From: Sphingomonas sp. BK345
GTDB taxonomy: Bacteria > Pseudomonadota > Alphaproteobacteria > Sphingomonadales > Sphingomonadaceae
Length of the DNA: 64,000 bases
NCBI RefSeq assembly: GCF_014193845.1
Contig: NZ_JACHZX010000006.1
Location: 124,001-188,000 of the forward strand
Reading direction: 5' to 3'
Shown: positions 10,901 to 18,939 of the stretch, in pieces
How the letters are laid out: every line of letters begins with the position of its first letter
Numbering within the stretch: the first letter of the stretch is position 1
Notes under the pieces: generated by a model
The model's input: the letters and a program-made list of their open reading frames with translations, nothing else
The model's database searches: none
Told to the model about the DNA's origin: nothing
Translations under genes and position numbers: made by a program

Positions 10901-11170
10901 CAGCGCGAACTTCCACGTCCCATCGAGCGCGACATAGCGCGACGAGCGCGCCTCCTCCCCCGCCTGCGCGAGCGCGCGCGTCTCAAAAGGGAAGCCGGTG
11001 GCGTGCGCGGGCAGCTTGTTGCGCGCGTTGACCGCGGGGTTCTCCCAGTCGGGCCGTGACGCATCGACCTGCACCGGTTGCACCTGCGGCAGCCCCTGCG
11101 CGACCGCCTTCGATCCGAGCGGCGTGACCAGCGACGCGGCGGCGACGCCGGCGAGCAACAGCGAGCGCAT
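7937..11170 (-). CDS. lacZ: Exported GH2 beta-galactosidase (LacZ-type)
   Basis: This is a 1077-residue glycoside hydrolase family 2 enzyme with the full LacZ layout: jelly-roll N-domain, Ig-like domains, TIM barrel and a C-terminal small-chain domain (YGRGPHESYVDRK). The acid/base Glu493 sits in SLGNEAG and the nucleophile Glu566 in QCEYAHMMG. Unlike E. coli LacZ it begins with a signal peptide (MRSLLLAGVAAASLV, cut near AVAQ), so it should act in the periplasm, probably on galactosides imported by the adjacent TBDRs. The ATG at 11170 is preceded by a strong GGAGG. Specificity for beta-galactosides is by family; other GH2 activities are possible. Confidence 0.9.
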   Translation of the reverse strand: MRSLLLAGVAAASLVTPLGSKAVAQGLPQVQPVQVDASRPDWENPAVNARNKLPAHATGFPFETRALAQAGEEARSSRYVALDGTWKFALSPSSDDLPAGFEKPDFDVAGWKDIKVPGDWQAQGFDQPRYNNVTYPFPANRPLIPHATNPVGSYRRDVDVPAGWQGSDVILHIGAAGSAYDVWVNGEKVGYSEDSKLPSEFDVTRFVKPGRNTVAIQIHRWSDGSYLEDQDFWRVSGIERSVYLLAAPRTRVRDVFVHAGLDDAYRDGKLAVEVAVTGTAATSARYALMDGDRLLQQARAAVPAGPGEREVTLSGTVANVRPWTAETPNLYTLLVELYDAKGALIESSARRIGFRTVAIIDGRVTVNGRPITIRGVNRHEHDPETFHTITRASMERDVQLMKRNNINALRMSHYPNDPYMYELADQYGLYVMDEANVESHAYMEAGNNHPDDRAKYQIGFDPAWKDAHVSRVTNMIERDKNHASIIFWSLGNEAGIGPNFEAGAAAAKQRDPSRLLSYLGWGTWEGVHDHRPNYFADIYAPMYDTVEKMRDYAVNWRFKQPMIQCEYAHMMGQTGGNLKEYWDTIYAHPDKLQGGFVWDWVDQSMYRYTKDGRRYWGDGGEYGPNPGGDIEFGDGLLQSDRTPNPQLYELRKVYAPAQFDGFDPATGRVTVRNRHDFRDLSGFSFDWELEEDGVPVAKGALAPLATPARGAEAITLPLTGYQRRAGAEYFVTVNVRAREGAIPGVAGGTLLGFEQFQVQPGAATAPAVAMGAVALKQASGAVTVSANGATLTIDRATGLVRDYAQGGRTLASGGAPHFWRAVTDNDIGIGTDRKLAMWKAMSDTRRVTAVRSARTDAGAEVTVDYALGDGAATFTTRYAMTADGSVGIDGQFTPVKTDLPAPFRVGLAFAMPTDVTEVEWYGRGPHESYVDRKTSAPIGLWRGKIAEQNHDFIRPQETGNKVDVRWMELSGGGRGVRVQGDRPLMMNALAFPYADLDRHTPGTWKSTDVVPHGQVTLLVDSAQWGVGGDTEWSQAGLPMPQYRTRLEPTRVTFRLTPFAGEGTTPDRARAASATGED

Positions 11171-11363
11171 TCCCTCTTTCCTCCCGTGCGGGCAGCCTTC
11201 CGCCACCCTGCTATTGTCTGACGATAATACCACGCCGCAGCGGCACAAGCGGTCTCGCGCAAGCCGCTGATGTTGAGCGCAAACCATTGCTGAGGGCGCG
11301 CAAGACTCGGGCGACGTCCGACGGTGTCACGCCAGTTTCACGCGCGCTTTCTAGGGAGCGCGC
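11171..11363. promoter_or_regulatory. Divergent lacZ / PI-PLC intergenic region
   Basis: These 193 bases separate two divergent genes. On the lacZ side the sequence TTGTCTGACGATAAT (11213-11227) is an imperfect palindrome about 45 bases upstream of the lacZ start. Its TGTCTGAC core also occurs upstream of the regulator at 31106, and TGTCTGGC occurs at 7581 and 30056. It may be an operator or promoter element. Confidence 0.35.
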
Positions 11364-12425
11364 ATGATCCGTCTCGCCCGCACGCTCGCTCTCGCCACCC
11401 TCCTCGCCGCCCCGGCCGCGGCGCGCGACGCCGGGCCGCTGCGACTCAACGACGTGCAGGTGATCGGTACGCACAACAGCTACAAGCGCGCGATGCCCGC
11501 CGCGACGATGGCCCGGCTGCGCGCCGCCGACCCGAAGCTCGCCGACGCGCTCGATTACGCGCACCGTGACCTGACTGAGCAGCTCGACAAGGGCGCGCGC
11601 CAGCTCGAGATCGACGTCAACTACGATCCGCAGGGCGGCCATTACGCGCGCGGGTCGGACGATCCGGCGCTGCGCCGGCCGGGCTACAAGGTGCTCCACA
11701 TCCCCGGCATCGACAATTCGTCGAGCTGCGTGCTGCTGACCGAGTGCCTGACGATCATCCGCCGCTGGTCCGACGCGCACCCGCGCCACGTGCCGATCAT
11801 GCTGATGTTCAACGTCAAGGACGAGCAGAATGCGGCGCGGGGCGGGATCGACTCGGTCGTGCCCGACGCCGTAGGTTATGACGCGCTCGACGCCGAGATC
11901 CGCGCGGTGCTGCCGCCGGCCAAGCTGATCACCCCCGACGACGTCCAGGGCCGCTACCCGACGCTGCGCGAGGCGGTGCTGGCGAACAACTGGCCGACGC
12001 TCAAGCAGGCGCGCGGCAAGATCCTGTTCGCGATGGACGAGACGCCGGCGAAGGTAGCGCTGTACCGCGGTGCGCGGCGATCGCTGGAAGGGCGCGTGTT
12101 CTTCATCAACACCGACGAGGACTCGCCCGCGGCGGCCTATCTCACGCTCAACGAGACGATGGCGGACGCCGCGCGCATCCGCCGCGACGTCGCCGCGGGC
12201 TATCTCGTGCGCACCCGCGCCGATGCCGAGACGCGCGAGGCGCGGAGCAATGACACGCGCCGTCGCGACACCGCGCTGGCGAGCGGGGCCCAGTATGTGT
12301 CGACCGACTATCTCTGGCCCGACCCGCGTTTCCGCGGCGGCTATCACGTGGCGCTGCCGGGCGGCGGCGTGGCGCGCTGCAACCCGGTGCGCCGGCCGAA
12401 GGGGTGTTCGATCGGCGAGCGGTGA
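11364..12425 (+). CDS. Secreted Ca2+-dependent PI-PLC-like phosphodiesterase
   Basis: This 353-residue protein has a signal peptide (MIRLARTLALATLLAAPAAA). It matches the bacterial calcium-dependent phosphoinositide phospholipase C family by the early motif VQVIGTHNSYK, holding the expected catalytic His, by the metal-site-like QLEIDVNYDP, and by a late C-terminal strand VSTDYLWPDPRF. Members hydrolyse phosphodiesters such as glycerophospho- or inositol lipids outside the cytoplasm; the real substrate here is unknown. The ATG has GGGAG just upstream. It is transcribed away from lacZ and stands alone. Confidence 0.8.
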   Translation: MIRLARTLALATLLAAPAAARDAGPLRLNDVQVIGTHNSYKRAMPAATMARLRAADPKLADALDYAHRDLTEQLDKGARQLEIDVNYDPQGGHYARGSDDPALRRPGYKVLHIPGIDNSSSCVLLTECLTIIRRWSDAHPRHVPIMLMFNVKDEQNAARGGIDSVVPDAVGYDALDAEIRAVLPPAKLITPDDVQGRYPTLREAVLANNWPTLKQARGKILFAMDETPAKVALYRGARRSLEGRVFFINTDEDSPAAAYLTLNETMADAARIRRDVAAGYLVRTRADAETREARSNDTRRRDTALASGAQYVSTDYLWPDPRFRGGYHVALPGGGVARCNPVRRPKGCSIGER

Positions 12426-12544
12426 GCAGGGAGCGGGAGGCATAAGCGACGGCAACTCTCCGGCGTCGCGCGGCCGGAGCCCTTCCGTTGCCCCCCGACG
12501 CAGCTAACGCAACCTTTACCAGCGCTCGGCTAAGCCACTCAGCG

Positions 12545-12928
12545 ATGACCGCGCACTTCCTCATCCAGGTCGACGTGCCGCGCGCGCTGGTGCGCATCAC
12601 CATGTCGGGCTTCTTCGACGCCGCCGCGATCGCGCGTCTCCTCGCCGCGCGCGACGCCGCCCACGCCCTGCTCACCTGCGGCGCGAACGCGCATGTCACG
12701 CTCGTCGACATCCGCGAGATGGACATCCAGGCGCAGGGCAGCGTCGCCGAGTTCCGCGCCGTTCTCGCCGACCCGCGCCACGCCTCGCGCCGCCTCGCCT
12801 TCGTCGTCGCCCGCTCGCTCGCGCGCTCGCAGATCCGCCGCGCCGCGGCCGAGCGCGCCGCCTGCTATTTCGAGACGGTCGAGCAGGCCGAGGTCTGGCT
12901 GCTCGGCGCGGAGTCGGCGGCGGCGTAG
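12545..12928 (+). CDS. STAS-like (SpoIIAA-type) cytosolic protein
   Basis: This 127-residue protein starts MTAHFLIQVDVPRALVRITM. It has alternating strands and helices that fit a SpoIIAA/STAS-like fold: a strand pair, a helix AAAIARLLAARDAA, a central strand HVTLVDIREMDI, then RLAFVVARS. The frame extends upstream to a TTG, but the ATG at 12545 is more plausible. No catalytic motif is visible. Proteins of this type in sphingomonads are uncharacterised, and the role is unknown. Confidence 0.6.
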   Translation: MTAHFLIQVDVPRALVRITMSGFFDAAAIARLLAARDAAHALLTCGANAHVTLVDIREMDIQAQGSVAEFRAVLADPRHASRRLAFVVARSLARSQIRRAAAERAACYFETVEQAEVWLLGAESAAA

Positions 12929-13124
12929 CGGCGAACGTCGGCTCGCCTCACACACCAGCGGCGCAGCGTCAGCGCCTTCCCGGCCCAATCGATGTCCTCG
13001 CGCTAGAAGGCGGCCGTGCCGTGCCGATGGTCGGGCACAATCCCGATCGGCGGGATCGGCACGCGGTAGGTGGTCGCCGCACCGTCGGCGAGCGTCTCGT
13101 CCTCCAGCCCGAGCGCGGCGCCGT
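12929..13124 (-). pseudogene. Possible degraded gene remnant
   Basis: Read on the minus strand, one frame gives protein-like sequence (GLEDETLADGAATTYRVP, then PPIGIVPDHRHGTAAF). It is broken by an in-frame TAG at 13003-13005, and continues with REDIDWAGKALTLRRWC. It begins right beside a palindromic repeat unit (13125-13155) and has no start codon. This looks like the tail of a gene inactivated by repeat insertion and a nonsense mutation. The family was not recognised. Confidence 0.3.
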
Positions 13125-13155
13125 CGTGCCCCGGCGAAGCCCGGGGCCAGGTGGG
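13125..13155. repeat. Single REP-like palindromic unit
   Basis: The sequence CCCCGGCGAAGCCCGGGG, followed by CCAGGTGGGA, forms a GC-rich stem. It belongs to the same family as the units at 34378-34586 and 58331-58432. Here only one half of the usual mirrored pair is present. Confidence 0.6.
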
Positions 13156-13288
13156 AGACGGCAGTGACCGCCACCCAGATCACTCCAACGGGCTCCCGGC
13201 CCTAAGCGGGGAACGGATGAGCGACGCTCGTTGATTGATCAATCGCGCCTTTTCCGTGGCGGTCCGCCGCTTTGCTCTGTCCTACATA

Positions 13289-13303
13289 GAACAGGTGTGG
13301 AAC
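13289..13303. promoter_or_regulatory. Putative LexA (SOS) box
   Basis: GAACAGGTGTGGAAC is an exact GAAC-N7-GAAC direct repeat, the form taken by the alphaproteobacterial LexA box (GTTC-N7-GTTC on the other strand). It is flanked as AGAACA...GAACA and lies 64 bases upstream of the lipoprotein start, where a promoter would be expected. The perfect palindrome GATTGATCAATC sits 45 bases further upstream (13233-13244). SOS control of the downstream operon is an inference. Confidence 0.5.
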
Positions 13304-13366
13304 ATGAGTCGCGGCGTGACCCGATTCGGCGATCTCGCCCGTTGAGATGGAGGTAAGTCGCCCGCC

Positions 13367-14359
13367 ATGCGCCCACCCGTCCCACCGCCGGCCGCGCTCG
13401 CCGTCGCGCTGCTGCTCACCGGCTGTGCGACGAACGCGGTGCGGGTACAGGCCGCGTCCGACGTCAGCGCACGCGGGCGCGAGGCGGTCACCGCCACCGC
13501 CGCCTATCTCGACTCGGTCGAGCAGCGCCGCCGCGACGCCGCAGCGGCGCTGGTCGCCAGCGACCCGAGCTGCCTGCCTGCCTCGCCGCTGCGGATCCAG
13601 GTACCGATGAGCGCCACCGCGCCGCCGGCATCGCTCTGCCCCGAGGGCGACACGCCCGCGCCCGGCTACACCGTCCTCAGCATCGACGTCGGCACCAGCC
13701 CGCGCGCGCTGCTCGAACCGCGCGTCGCGCTGCTCGCCGCCGTCGGCGACTATGTCGAGGCGCTGGCGACGATCCTCGCCGCCCCCCAGACCGACGTCTC
13801 CGCCGAGCTGACCGCCTTCGCGGAGCGGGTCGGCCGCGTCGTCGCCGCCGCGGGCGTGCCCGAGGTCGATCCGGCGACGCCGCGCGGCCAAGGCCTGATC
13901 GCCCTCGCCACCTTCGCCGCCGAGCTCGCGCGCGAGGCGCGCACCGCGGGCCAGGTCCGTGCGCTGGTGGACGAGCGCGGCGACGCGGTCGACCGCGCGC
14001 TGGCCGAGCTGCGCGGCGAGGTCGAGGGCTGGGGCCGCACCGCCGCGCGCAGCGCCGACGATCTCTACGGGAACGCACTGTTCCGCACCTATCTGCGCCA
14101 CCGCGCCGACCTCACCGCCGAGCAGCGCGAGCAGCTCGTCGCGCGCGTGTTCGCCGCGCGCGAGGCGGCGCGCACCGGCCCGGCGCGCGTCGCGGCGGTG
14201 GCGGACGCGCTCGCGCTGGCGTCCACCGCCCAGGCCGACCTGCGCGCGGCACTGTCCGGGCGGCTCACCCCGGCGCAGCGCCGCGCCGCCGCCAAGCTCA
14301 ACCTCGACCGGATCGCGCGCGCGCTCGCCCTGGTCACCACCATCGCGCGCCCGCTGTGA
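13367..14359 (+). CDS. Predicted lipoprotein, first gene of the protealysin operon
   Basis: This 330-residue protein has a lipoprotein signal: ALAVALLLTGC, with Cys at about residue 21. The mature part is Ala/Arg-rich, mostly helical and lacks known catalytic motifs; a short Cys-containing insert (DPSCLPAS and ASLCPEG) interrupts the helices. It is probably anchored in the membrane facing the periplasm. It is followed after only 10 bases by the membrane protein gene, then by the M4 protease and the emfourin gene, so it likely belongs to the same transcript. GGAGGT lies 12 bases before the ATG. Function unknown. Confidence 0.75.
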   Translation: MRPPVPPPAALAVALLLTGCATNAVRVQAASDVSARGREAVTATAAYLDSVEQRRRDAAAALVASDPSCLPASPLRIQVPMSATAPPASLCPEGDTPAPGYTVLSIDVGTSPRALLEPRVALLAAVGDYVEALATILAAPQTDVSAELTAFAERVGRVVAAAGVPEVDPATPRGQGLIALATFAAELAREARTAGQVRALVDERGDAVDRALAELRGEVEGWGRTAARSADDLYGNALFRTYLRHRADLTAEQREQLVARVFAAREAARTGPARVAAVADALALASTAQADLRAALSGRLTPAQRRAAAKLNLDRIARALALVTTIARPL

Positions 14360-14369
14360 GGAGGATGGG

Positions 14370-15149
14370 ATGACCCGCTACGCCGAGGCACTCGCCGCCG
14401 CCGACGCGCTCGCCGAGCAGGTGCAATCCTATGTCGCCGACGGCCGCTTCCTGCCGCGCTATTTCGATCGGCTGTTCGGGCTGCGCACGGCCCTGGGCGA
14501 CGCGCTCGACCATTTCGCGGCGACGCTGATCACCGTGCCGGGCGACGCCGCGGTGTTCGCCGCGGTGCTCGACCGCTCGATCGAGGCGCGGCGCGCGGGC
14601 GAGGGGCTGATGCCGAGCGATGTCGCGCTGGAGCGCTACGCTGCCGCGGTGGAACGCGCCACCGCCGCGCTGCGCGCCGAGCCGCCCAACGCCGTCGCTT
14701 CGACCCCGTCCCCGCCCCTGTTGCGCGGCGCACTGCGACTGGACCGTGCGCGCGACGAACCGGCGCGGCAGGCCCTCGCGCCACCCACCACGGCAGCCGC
14801 CGAGCCTTATTACACCAGCCTCGCTAAGCTGTTCCCGGTCGAGGCGGTGGCGCTGTACCCGCTCGCCACCGGCATCGCGGGCGAGGACCGCTCGGTGCGG
14901 CTGATCCTGATCGCGGTGATCGGCGTCTTCGTCGTCGCGCTGCGCTGGTTCGGCACGCAGGACAGCGGCGGCCAGCCCGACGTCTCCGCGATCGCGGTCG
15001 CGCTGGCCTCCTTCCTGCTCTACGCCGCCGCGCTCGGCGGGTTCGGCTACCTGCCCGGCGGCGCCGAGCAGACGCGCCAGCTGCTCGCGTTCGTCACCAT
15101 CATCTGGGTCGCGCTCGCGCCGCTGTGGCTGCGCCGCGCCCGCCGCTGA
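14370..15149 (+). CDS. Integral membrane protein of unknown function
   Basis: This 259-residue protein has a soluble helical N-terminal part (about 1-165) and a C-terminal membrane region with three segments: LILIAVIGVFVVAL, IAVALASFLLYAAALGG and LLAFVTIIWVALAPLWL. It ends in a positively charged RRARR tail. The ATG at 14370 follows GAGGATGGG and lies 10 bases after the lipoprotein stop. The M4 protease gene starts 20 bases downstream. Co-occurrence with a lipoprotein suggests an envelope complex, which is an inference. No family was recognised. Confidence 0.75.
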   Translation: MTRYAEALAAADALAEQVQSYVADGRFLPRYFDRLFGLRTALGDALDHFAATLITVPGDAAVFAAVLDRSIEARRAGEGLMPSDVALERYAAAVERATAALRAEPPNAVASTPSPPLLRGALRLDRARDEPARQALAPPTTAAAEPYYTSLAKLFPVEAVALYPLATGIAGEDRSVRLILIAVIGVFVVALRWFGTQDSGGQPDVSAIAVALASFLLYAAALGGFGYLPGGAEQTRQLLAFVTIIWVALAPLWLRRARR

Positions 15150-15169
15150 TCTGCCAAGGAGAGACGCCG

Positions 15170-16249
15170 ATGTGCACGCTCACCCACCGCCACGCGATCC
15201 ACTGCATCCTGCCGCCCTACATCCTCTCGCGCATCGCCGAGCATGGCCCGCCGGAGCTGCGCGGCACGGCGATCCGCGCGCTGCTGGTCGATCCCTCGAT
15301 CCGGATCGTCCGCGCCACCACCGCCGGGCCGGTGCTGGGCAGCGTCGCGCGGCTGCGCAGCGCCGCGGGCAACATCCTCACGCCGAGCCCGCTGCGCACG
15401 ATCCGCGACGCCCAGCACAAGCCCGAGGCGCCCGGCGCCACCGTCGTGCGCCGCGAGGGCGATGCGCCGACCGGCGATCCGGCGGCCGACGAGGCGTATG
15501 ACGGGCTCGGCGCCACCTTCGCGCTCTACTGGGAGGCGTATCAGCGCAACTCGATCGACGACGCCGGCCTGCCGCTCGACGCCACCGTCCACTATGACCA
15601 GGACTATGACAATGCCTTCTGGGACGGCACGCAGATGGTGTTCGGCGACGGCGACGGCGCGCTGTTCAACCGGTTCACGCTCGCGCTCGACGTGATCGGC
15701 CACGAGCTGACCCACGGCGTCACCGAGAAGGAGGCGGGGCTGGCCTATTTCAACCAGTCGGGCGCGCTCAACGAGAGCATCTCGGACGTGTTCGGATCGC
15801 TCGTCAAGCAGAAGGCGCTCGGCCAGGACGCCGCCGCGGCCGACTGGCTGATCGGCGAGGGCCTGTTCACGCCCAAGGTGAAGGGCAGCGCGCTGCGCTC
15901 GATGAAGGCACCGGGCACCGCCTATGACGATCCCGTGCTCGGCAAGGACCCGCAGCCCGCGCACATGGACGATTTCGTCCGCACCAACCAGGACAATGGC
16001 GGGGTCCATATCAACTCCGGTATTCCCAACCGCGCCTTCTACCTCGCCGCGACGGCGATCGGCGGCAAGGCGTGGGACCGCGCCGGCACGATCTGGTATA
16101 ATGCGCTGCTAGACCCCAATGTCAGGGCCAACACCGACTTCGCCGCCTTCGCGCGGGTGACGGTGGACGTGGCCGGACGATTGTACGGCGCGGGCAGTGC
16201 CGAGGCGACCGCGGTCGGCACGGCGTGGAGCGATGTCGGAGTGAGCTGA
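15170..16249 (+). CDS. Protealysin-like M4 metallopeptidase
   Basis: This thermolysin-family zinc protease has 359 residues. The zinc site is H178-E-x-x-H182 (GHELTHGVTE) with third ligand Glu202 in ALNESISD; the active-site His280 sits in GGVHINSG. There is no signal peptide. Instead it has the short N-terminal propeptide of protealysin-type enzymes, with the ILPPYIL motif near residues 14-20, plus two Cys at 2 and 13. Such proteases mature by removing this propeptide and may act inside the cell or be exported non-classically. The AAGGAGAG ribosome site favours the ATG at 15170. The inhibitor gene overlaps the stop codon by one base. Confidence 0.92.
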   Translation: MCTLTHRHAIHCILPPYILSRIAEHGPPELRGTAIRALLVDPSIRIVRATTAGPVLGSVARLRSAAGNILTPSPLRTIRDAQHKPEAPGATVVRREGDAPTGDPAADEAYDGLGATFALYWEAYQRNSIDDAGLPLDATVHYDQDYDNAFWDGTQMVFGDGDGALFNRFTLALDVIGHELTHGVTEKEAGLAYFNQSGALNESISDVFGSLVKQKALGQDAAAADWLIGEGLFTPKVKGSALRSMKAPGTAYDDPVLGKDPQPAHMDDFVRTNQDNGGVHINSGIPNRAFYLAATAIGGKAWDRAGTIWYNALLDPNVRANTDFAAFARVTVDVAGRLYGAGSAEATAVGTAWSDVGVS

Positions 16250-16584
16250 TGGCGGACGAGGCGGGGTGCGGCGGCGAGGCGCGGATGCGGGTGGAGGGCG
16301 GCTTCGCGCATCTGCCCGGCCGCGCGACGGACTCCTGCGTGCCGCTCGAGCGGCTGGGCGGTGACGAGCGCGCCGAGCTGGCGCGGCTCGCCGACGAGGC
16401 CAGCTTCTTCGACTGCACGCCCCAGCCCGCCGCGTCGCGCCCGGACGCGCGGACCTACACCATCGGGCTGACGATCGATGGCCGCAGCCGCGACTTGCAG
16501 CTCGCCGAACCGATCCACGACCCGAGGCTCGCCGCGCTGGTCGCGACGGTGCGCCGAATCACGCGCGAGCGCGGCGGCGCCTGA
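16249..16584 (+). CDS. Emfourin-like protease inhibitor
   Basis: This 111-residue protein is translationally coupled to the M4 protease: its ATG shares the A of the protease TGA. Size, position and features fit emfourin, the proteinaceous inhibitor encoded beside protealysin genes. These features are MRVEGGFAHLPGR, a helix DERAELARLADEA, then FFDCTPQPA and a YTIGLTIDGR strand. The expected role is to keep the cognate protease inactive in the cytoplasm. Identification rests on context plus overall pattern; binding residues were not assigned. Confidence 0.75.
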   Translation: MADEAGCGGEARMRVEGGFAHLPGRATDSCVPLERLGGDERAELARLADEASFFDCTPQPAASRPDARTYTIGLTIDGRSRDLQLAEPIHDPRLAALVATVRRITRERGGA

Positions 16585-16593
16585 TCGCCCTCG

Positions 16594-16773
16594 TCAGGCG
16601 ACGGCGGCGACTCGCTCGTCGCGCGCTCTCTCGGAGCGGCGGCTGCGCGACGCCATCGCGGCCCAGGCGGCCTCGGCCCGCAGGCAGCGGTCGCGCACGT
16701 TGTCGAGCGTCGCCGCGTCGGCTTCCTCGCGGCAGCGAACGGCGTTGGCGGTGAAGGTCTCGCTGTCGCGCAT
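16594..16773 (-). CDS. Small hydrophilic helical protein
   Basis: This 59-residue protein begins MRDSETFTANAVRCREEADA, with a strong GAGGAGG just upstream of the ATG. It is a charged single-helix protein with the RCREEADAAT...VRDRCLRAEAAW pattern common to small conserved alphaproteobacterial proteins of unknown function. It converges with the emfourin gene. The frame continues upstream, but the ribosome site fixes this start. Confidence 0.6.
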   Translation of the reverse strand: MRDSETFTANAVRCREEADAATLDNVRDRCLRAEAAWAAMASRSRRSERARDERVAAVA

Positions 16774-16983
16774 CTTGGGCTCCTCCTCGCCGGCGCGGGA
16801 GAAGCCCGTGCCGGGGCGGACGCGTCGGCCGCGACGAGGGGCAGCGGAACGCGCCGACCTCTCGTCATGACTGCCGTGATCCTCCGCTTCCTGCCTCAAC
16901 GCGCCATGGCGCGTTCCGGGCGCATCGCGAAGGAGATAAGCCGCCCGTGCCGCTGATACGCGGAGACACCCTCCCGGCGCCCG

Positions 16984-18939
16984 TCACCTGCCGCGCTGGC
17001 GCACCGCCTGCTCCACCGCCGCCAGCAACGTGGCGCCGCGATAGGGCTTGCGCAGCAGCTCGACGCCGTCGGGCAGCGCGCCATCGTCCTCGACATGGCC
17101 GGTGACCATCAGCACCGCGACGTGCGGCCACGCGGCGCGTAGCTGCTCGATCAGCTCGGCGCCCGAGCGACCGGGCATGATGAAGTCGGTCACGACCACG
17201 TCGACCGGCTCCCGCGTCGCCAGCAGCGCCAGTGCCTCGTCCACGTCCGCCGCCTCAGTCACCGCGTGACCGGCCTCGGCGAGCACCTCGGCGGTAGCAC
17301 GCCGCACACGAAGATCATCGTCGACCAACAGGATCGTCAGCGCGCTGGTGCCCGCCGCCGCCGCGGCGAGCGGCGCCGCGACCGCCGGTCGCGCGCTGCA
17401 CGGCAGCACGATCCGCGCGCTCGTCCCCCGGCCCGGCTCGCTCTCCAGCACGAAGGCCCCGCCCGACTGCGAGGCGAAGCCATCGACCATCGACAGCCCC
17501 AGACCGGTTCCCTTGCCGATCGGCTTGGTGGTGAAGAAGGGGTCGATCGCGCGCGCGATCGTCGCCGCGTCCATGCCGCTGCCGGTGTCGGAGACGGTGA
17601 TCGCGACATAGTGGCCGGCGGCGAGACCCGCCGTATGCCGCGGCTCGGCGCGCGCGACCGAGAGCCGCAGCGCGCCGCTGTCGGGCATGGCGTCGCGCGC
17701 GTTGATGACGAGGTTGAGGATGGCGAGCTCGAGCTGCCCGCGATCGGCCTCGGCCGGGCAGAGCTCGGGCGCGACCGCGACCGTCATCGTGATGGCGGGC
17801 GTCAGCGACTTCTCGACGAGGTCCATCAGCCCGTCGACCAGCGCCGCGAGCTCGACCGGCTCGGGCGAGAGCTGCTGCTGCCGCGAGAAAGCGAGCAGCC
17901 GGCTGACCAGCAGCCGCGCGCGCTCGGCGCCGGCCATCGCGACGTCGACGTGGCGCGTCGACGCGGCGTCGGCGGCGTGGCGCCGCAGCTGCTCTAGGCT
18001 GATCATGATCGGCGTCAGCAGGTTGTTGAAGTCGTGCGCGACGCCGCCGGTGAGCCGGCCGAGCGTCTCCATCCGCTGACGCTGCAGCTCGGAGGCGTCG
18101 CGGCGACGCAGCTGGCGCAGCTCGCCCACGAGCAGCCGCCCGAGCAGTGCCAGCAGCAGGACGCAGAGCGCCGCCGCAGCGAGCAGCAGCAGCACGGCTT
18201 GCCGCACCGGGGCGAAGAAAGCCTGCGCCGGCGCGGTGATGCGGATCGACCAGCGCGCCCCGCTCACCGGCATCCACAGCTCGACCGGGCGCGGGTCGGT
18301 GTGGACGAGCGGGGCGGCGTCGCGCGGCACCATCAGCGCGGGGCCGGCGGGGGTGATGATCGAGGCGGTCCAGCCCGGCGCGAGCGGCTCGACGCGGAGC
18401 AGCCGCTCGAGCCGCGCGGCGGGCACCAGTGCGGCGATGACATAACGCACCTGCCCTGCCCGGCCCACCGGCACGGCGACGGGGAAGACCCGCGCACCGT
18501 CGCTCGCGACCGAGAAGGTACCGATCTGCGGTTCGGCGCGGTCGCGCAGTCGGCGCAGCGCCGCCGCGTCGAGACCGGCGAGCGGCGCCGCCGCCGTACC
18601 GACCGGCGCCGTACCGAACACCACGCGCCCCTCGACGTCCGCCAGCACGATCGCGTGCCAGTCCTGCTGGTTCGCGAGGATGCGGCGCGCCAGCGTCGCG
18701 AAGCGCGCCACGTCCGGCGCGGCGCCGTCGAGCGCGGGCGACTGCGCCACCATCTCGACCGCGGCGACGTTGCTGCGCAGCGTCTGCGAGACCAGAGCAG
18801 CGGCGAGATTGGCGTCGGTGCGGCCCCGCGCGGCGACCGCCTCGCGCTCGCTGCGCAGCGTCAGCGCGCCGAACGTGCCGCCCAGCGCCACGATCGGGAT
18901 CACGCCCGCGAGCACGAGCAGAGCGAGCGAGCGCCTCAT
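16984..18939 (-). CDS. Hybrid sensor histidine kinase with C-terminal receiver
   Basis: This membrane kinase has 651 residues. A first membrane segment (about 5-27) and a second (about 240-262, LLLLAAAALCVLLLALLG) bracket a periplasmic sensor domain of Cache-like size. The dimerisation helix has phospho-acceptor His302 in GGVAHDFNN. The ATPase domain shows the N-box NARDAMP and G-box GKGTGLGLS. The C-terminal receiver has DDD near its start, phospho-acceptor Asp585 (VVTDFIMPG) and the KP pair. The start at 18939 follows GTGAGGGAG. No output regulator is adjacent, so the partner is unknown. It is divergent from the acylase gene. Confidence 0.9.
   Translation of the reverse strand: MRRSLALLVLAGVIPIVALGGTFGALTLRSEREAVAARGRTDANLAAALVSQTLRSNVAAVEMVAQSPALDGAAPDVARFATLARRILANQQDWHAIVLADVEGRVVFGTAPVGTAAAPLAGLDAAALRRLRDRAEPQIGTFSVASDGARVFPVAVPVGRAGQVRYVIAALVPAARLERLLRVEPLAPGWTASIITPAGPALMVPRDAAPLVHTDPRPVELWMPVSGARWSIRITAPAQAFFAPVRQAVLLLLAAAALCVLLLALLGRLLVGELRQLRRRDASELQRQRMETLGRLTGGVAHDFNNLLTPIMISLEQLRRHAADAASTRHVDVAMAGAERARLLVSRLLAFSRQQQLSPEPVELAALVDGLMDLVEKSLTPAITMTVAVAPELCPAEADRGQLELAILNLVINARDAMPDSGALRLSVARAEPRHTAGLAAGHYVAITVSDTGSGMDAATIARAIDPFFTTKPIGKGTGLGLSMVDGFASQSGGAFVLESEPGRGTSARIVLPCSARPAVAAPLAAAAAGTSALTILLVDDDLRVRRATAEVLAEAGHAVTEAADVDEALALLATREPVDVVVTDFIMPGRSGAELIEQLRAAWPHVAVLMVTGHVEDDGALPDGVELLRKPYRGATLLAAVEQAVRQRGR

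Noticed and set aside
8135..11059. Long open frame (about 970 codons) on the plus strand opposite lacZ
   Set aside because: It is His/Arg/Ala/Val-rich antisense of the GH2 gene, with no family motif. GC-rich codon bias leaves the opposite frame open.
12539..13183. Minus-strand open frame of about 214 codons across the STAS-like gene
   Set aside because: It is Arg/Ala-rich shadow sequence. The protein-like remnant at 12929-13124 is in another frame.
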